Source of the DNA: Paenibacillus sp.
Lineage (GTDB): Bacteria > Bacillota > Bacilli > Paenibacillales > YIM-B00363
Assembly (NCBI RefSeq): GCF_031177825.1
Contig: NZ_JAPSKE010000022.1
Span: forward strand, 1 to 64,000
Length of the DNA: 64,000 bases
Reading direction: 5' to 3'
Position 1 is the stretch's first letter. Each line of letters starts with the position of its first letter. The position numbers were made by a program, and so were the translations under genes. This document shows, piece after piece, positions 61,629 through 64,000 of the stretch. Below the pieces are notes generated by a model. That model made no database searches. It was not told the DNA's origin and saw nothing but the letters and a program-made list of their open reading frames with translations.

Positions 61629-63212
61629 TTATTGATTCGCCAGGAACGCATCGATCTGAGCTTGCAGCTCGGCTTGGATTTTGTCGACGCCGGCGGCCTT
61701 CAGCTGCTTATTCAGTTCCGCGATGCCTTGGTCGATATCCTTCACCAAGCCGTATTCGAGCGGAATCGCGTAGCGCAGCATGACGTTGCCGACGGCCGCG
61801 ATCTCCGACTTCACCTTGCTGTTGTCGAAGACGAACGTCTCGAGCGCGTAGTGGTAGACGCCGCTCTCGAAGCCTTTCACCATATCGCTGACTTCTTTCG
61901 GGAACGCTTCGTTGGTGCGGTTAAGCGGCGAGTTGAAGCTCCAGTTAGAAAAGCCCGTGTAGTTCGCGCTCTTGTCCGTCGCTTTGAACAAGTCGTCGCC
62001 GACCGGCTCATAGTGCACGCCTTGGACGCCGTACATGATCAGATCGTGAATTTCCTTGTCGTACTGCATCAGATCGATCAGCATCAGCGCGCGCTCCGGG
62101 TGCTTCGACGTCGCATGGATCGCCGTGCCGTTCTGCGTCGAGATCGCGACCGACTTCGCCTTGCCTACGTTGATGTCGGCGACGGCGACTTCGTACGGGG
62201 AGCCCTCGCGGCGCATCTGCTCCATGAGGGAGCCCGTCGTGCCGGTGTTATGGGTAATCGACGCCGATTTGCCTTGGCGGAAGTCTTGCTGATGGTCGTT
62301 CTTGCTGTTCAAGACGTTCTTGGACCATGCGTTGTTGTCCGCGAGATCCTTGTAGTACACGGCCAGATCTTTAAACTCTTGCGTCTCGTACACGTTGAAC
62401 ACTTTGCCCTTCTCGTCCTTCAGCTTGAACGCGAACGGAAGATCGAGGTCGAACATGTTCCATTCGTTCTGCTGCTTGAGCAGGATCCGGTCCAAGTTGT
62501 GGTATTTCCAATCGCCCGTCTCCGGCGTGAACGGCGTGACGCCTTTCTCGTTCTGTGCGACCGCCTTCAGATAGTTCGCGAACGCTTCCGGGCTGTCGAT
62601 CGCCGGGAGGTTATACTTCTTGCGCAGATCCTCGCGGTACAGGATGATCTTCTCGACCGATTCGCCGTTGTTTTGCGGCACCATATACAGCTTGCCTTGC
62701 ACCTTCGCTTGATCCCAGTTGACCGAAGGCGTCGATTCCCAGGCCTTCGGAGCGTACTTCTGCAGCATATCTTCCGTCAGCTCGAGGAAGCCGCCTTTGA
62801 GCGCCTGGTCGTTATATCCGGCCCAGTTCGCCGCATAGATGAGGTCGAAGTCTTCGTTCGCCGCGAGCATCATCGGATATTTCTGCGCCCAATCGGACCA
62901 ATCGAGGAACTCGCCTTCGAGCGTCGCGTTGATTTTCTCTTTCAGCTTCTTGTTGACTTCCGCGAAGACGGTGTCGTAATCGACCGGCTTCGGACCGACG
63001 AAGACCATCTTCAGATTGACCTCTTCGGAGGTGTCGATTCCGCCTTCGCTCGGCGCGGCGGCATTATCGGTCGTCTCCTGCGCGTTGCCCGTTGCAGGCG
63101 CTTCGTCGGCGGAACCGCCGCCGGCGTTATTCGCGTTGCCGCCGCATGCGGTAAGGACCATGACGATCGCAAGGATTGCAGCAAGGAACATCGATCTGTT
63201 TTTGTTTCGCAT
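61629..63212 (-). CDS. Extracellular sugar-binding lipoprotein (LplA/YtcQ-like)
   Basis: Encodes 527 residues. The lipoprotein signal ends in VLTACGGNAN (Cys23). The family-1 solute-binding fold is followed by a C-terminal DUF3502-type extension characteristic of paenibacillus LplA-like proteins. It captures an oligosaccharide, probably a galactose-containing one given the GH42 and GH2 neighbours. GGGGGAAG precedes the ATG. Confidence 0.9.
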   Translation of the reverse strand: MRNKNRSMFLAAILAIVMVLTACGGNANNAGGGSADEAPATGNAQETTDNAAAPSEGGIDTSEEVNLKMVFVGPKPVDYDTVFAEVNKKLKEKINATLEGEFLDWSDWAQKYPMMLAANEDFDLIYAANWAGYNDQALKGGFLELTEDMLQKYAPKAWESTPSVNWDQAKVQGKLYMVPQNNGESVEKIILYREDLRKKYNLPAIDSPEAFANYLKAVAQNEKGVTPFTPETGDWKYHNLDRILLKQQNEWNMFDLDLPFAFKLKDEKGKVFNVYETQEFKDLAVYYKDLADNNAWSKNVLNSKNDHQQDFRQGKSASITHNTGTTGSLMEQMRREGSPYEVAVADINVGKAKSVAISTQNGTAIHATSKHPERALMLIDLMQYDKEIHDLIMYGVQGVHYEPVGDDLFKATDKSANYTGFSNWSFNSPLNRTNEAFPKEVSDMVKGFESGVYHYALETFVFDNSKVKSEIAAVGNVMLRYAIPLEYGLVKDIDQGIAELNKQLKAAGVDKIQAELQAQIDAFLANQ

Positions 63213-63266
63213 CGAGGTACTTCCCCCTAATAATTAATAATATTGATAAACCAGGAATCCCTGGGT

Positions 63267-64000
63267 TCACCCTTTGACTGCGCCGATCGTCATCCCTTGC
63301 ACGAAATACTTCTGAATGAACGGGTACACCGCGAGGATCGGACCGGTCGCCACGACCGTCATCGCCATCTTGAGTCCCTCCGAAGGCAGCGAGGTCGTAT
63401 TGACGGCCCCGGCGCTCATCATAGCTTTCCTCATGCCGTCCATATTGCCCAGCATTTTGTAAAGATAATATTGGAGCGGCACCAGCTTCTCGTTCGAGAC
63501 GAACAGCAAGGCGTTATACCAATCGTTCCAATACGCGAGCGCCAGGAACAATCCGATCGTGGCCAAGGCCGGCTTCGACAGCGGAAGAATGAGCTGGGCG
63601 TAAATCCGGAAATCGCCGGCGCCGTCGATCTTCGCCGATTCGACGATCGCCTCCGGGATGCTGCTCATGAACGACTTCATGACGATAATGTAGAAGACGT
63701 TCAGCATCATCGGGACGATCAGCGCAAGCGCGGTGTCCTTCATCTGCAAATAGTTGACGATCAGCAAATACCACGGGACGAGACCGCCGCTGAACAACGT
63801 CGTGAAGAAGAAGTAGAACGCGAAATGGTTGCGCCACTTAAAGTCCTTCCGAGACAACACGTACGCCGTCATCGAGGTGAGGAACAGTCCTAGGAACGTA
63901 CCGACCGCCGTCACGCCGATCGTCACGACATACGCGTTGATCAGCTGCTGCGGATATTGAAACAAGATGCTGTACGCTTCCGTCGAAAAGTGCAACGGAA
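63267..64000 (-). CDS. Sugar ABC transporter permease (LplC-like), 5'-truncated by window
   Basis: About 240 residues are present; the usual length of the family is near 295, so the start lies beyond the right edge. The MalG-type EAA loop is EAIVESAKIDGAGDFRIYAQLILPLSKPALAT in pattern. It is one of the two membrane components for the solute-binding protein encoded downstream; the partner LplB-like permease is expected just outside the window. Confidence 0.93.
   Translation of the reverse strand, partial: PLHFSTEAYSILFQYPQQLINAYVVTIGVTAVGTFLGLFLTSMTAYVLSRKDFKWRNHFAFYFFFTTLFSGGLVPWYLLIVNYLQMKDTALALIVPMMLNVFYIIVMKSFMSSIPEAIVESAKIDGAGDFRIYAQLILPLSKPALATIGLFLALAYWNDWYNALLFVSNEKLVPLQYYLYKMLGNMDGMRKAMMSAGAVNTTSLPSEGLKMAMTVVATGPILAVYPFIQKYFVQGMTIGAVKG

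Noticed and set aside
61632..63230. 532-codon plus-strand frame opposite the sugar-binding protein
   Set aside because: It is an antisense shadow, Arg/His/Val-rich, without any start signal.

Overview
The window looks like chromosomal DNA from a high-GC, endospore-forming Firmicute of the Paenibacillaceae (Paenibacillus or Cohnella type). The evidence is strong GGAGG-type ribosome binding sites with frequent GTG and TTG starts, a CotF-like spore-coat protein, a PAS-rich sporulation-type sensor kinase, bacillus-style yclNOPQ, opuA/gbsR and nrdIEF operons, and the 16S rRNA 5' end at the left edge. The genus is inferred from gene content and codon usage. I saw no tRNA, CRISPR array, insertion sequence or prophage.

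Layout. 1-0.47 kb: 5' end of a 16S rRNA gene and its leader, transcribed leftwards. 0.5-8.5 kb: housekeeping and accessory genes (LysE exporter, amino-acid permease, class V aminotransferase, DUF1906 lipoprotein, NikR, GNAT, a GtrA/membrane-protein pair, CotF-like protein). 8.6-16.4 kb: a secreted protein and an iron module (nitroreductase-yclNOPQ plus an AraC/binding-protein fusion regulator) with two Fur-box-like sites. 16.5-30.3 kb: SDR, PAS-GAF-GGDEF-EAL protein, ilvBN, a large AAA/GNAT-like/LuxR regulator, AraC regulator, polysaccharide deacetylase, esterase, AAA ATPase and MFS transporter. 30.4-43.3 kb: GH38 mannosidase, an ECF sigma/anti-sigma/lipoprotein unit, small conserved proteins, a PAS histidine kinase with a terminator-like leader, then a carbohydrate region containing three decayed glycosidase-like fragments. 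43.5-52.2 kb: YidC lipoprotein, the opuA glycine-betaine transporter with a divergent gbsR, a BCCT transporter and a membrane-anchored multicopper oxidase. 52.6-56.4 kb: nrdIEF behind a cobalamin riboswitch, a terminator and paired NrdR-box-like sites. 56.4-64 kb: an SLH-domain remnant and a sugar cluster (ABC permease, solute-binding protein, GH42, then GH2) transcribed leftwards.

How the genes work together. Three physiological themes stand out: iron-siderophore uptake under Fur and a Btr-like activator; osmoprotection by an ABC system, its GbsR-type repressor and a BCCT carrier; and B12-independent ribonucleotide reduction that appears controlled both at the promoter (NrdR) and in the leader RNA (B12 riboswitch). 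A fourth theme is plant-polysaccharide use (GH38, GH2, GH42, beta-helix protein, LplA-type ABC transporter), parts of which are decaying. The most interesting unexplained elements are a branched inverted-repeat structure between the solute-binding protein gene and the GH42 gene, a promoter-plus-terminator leader ahead of the PAS kinase, and the AAA/GNAT-like/LuxR fusion.
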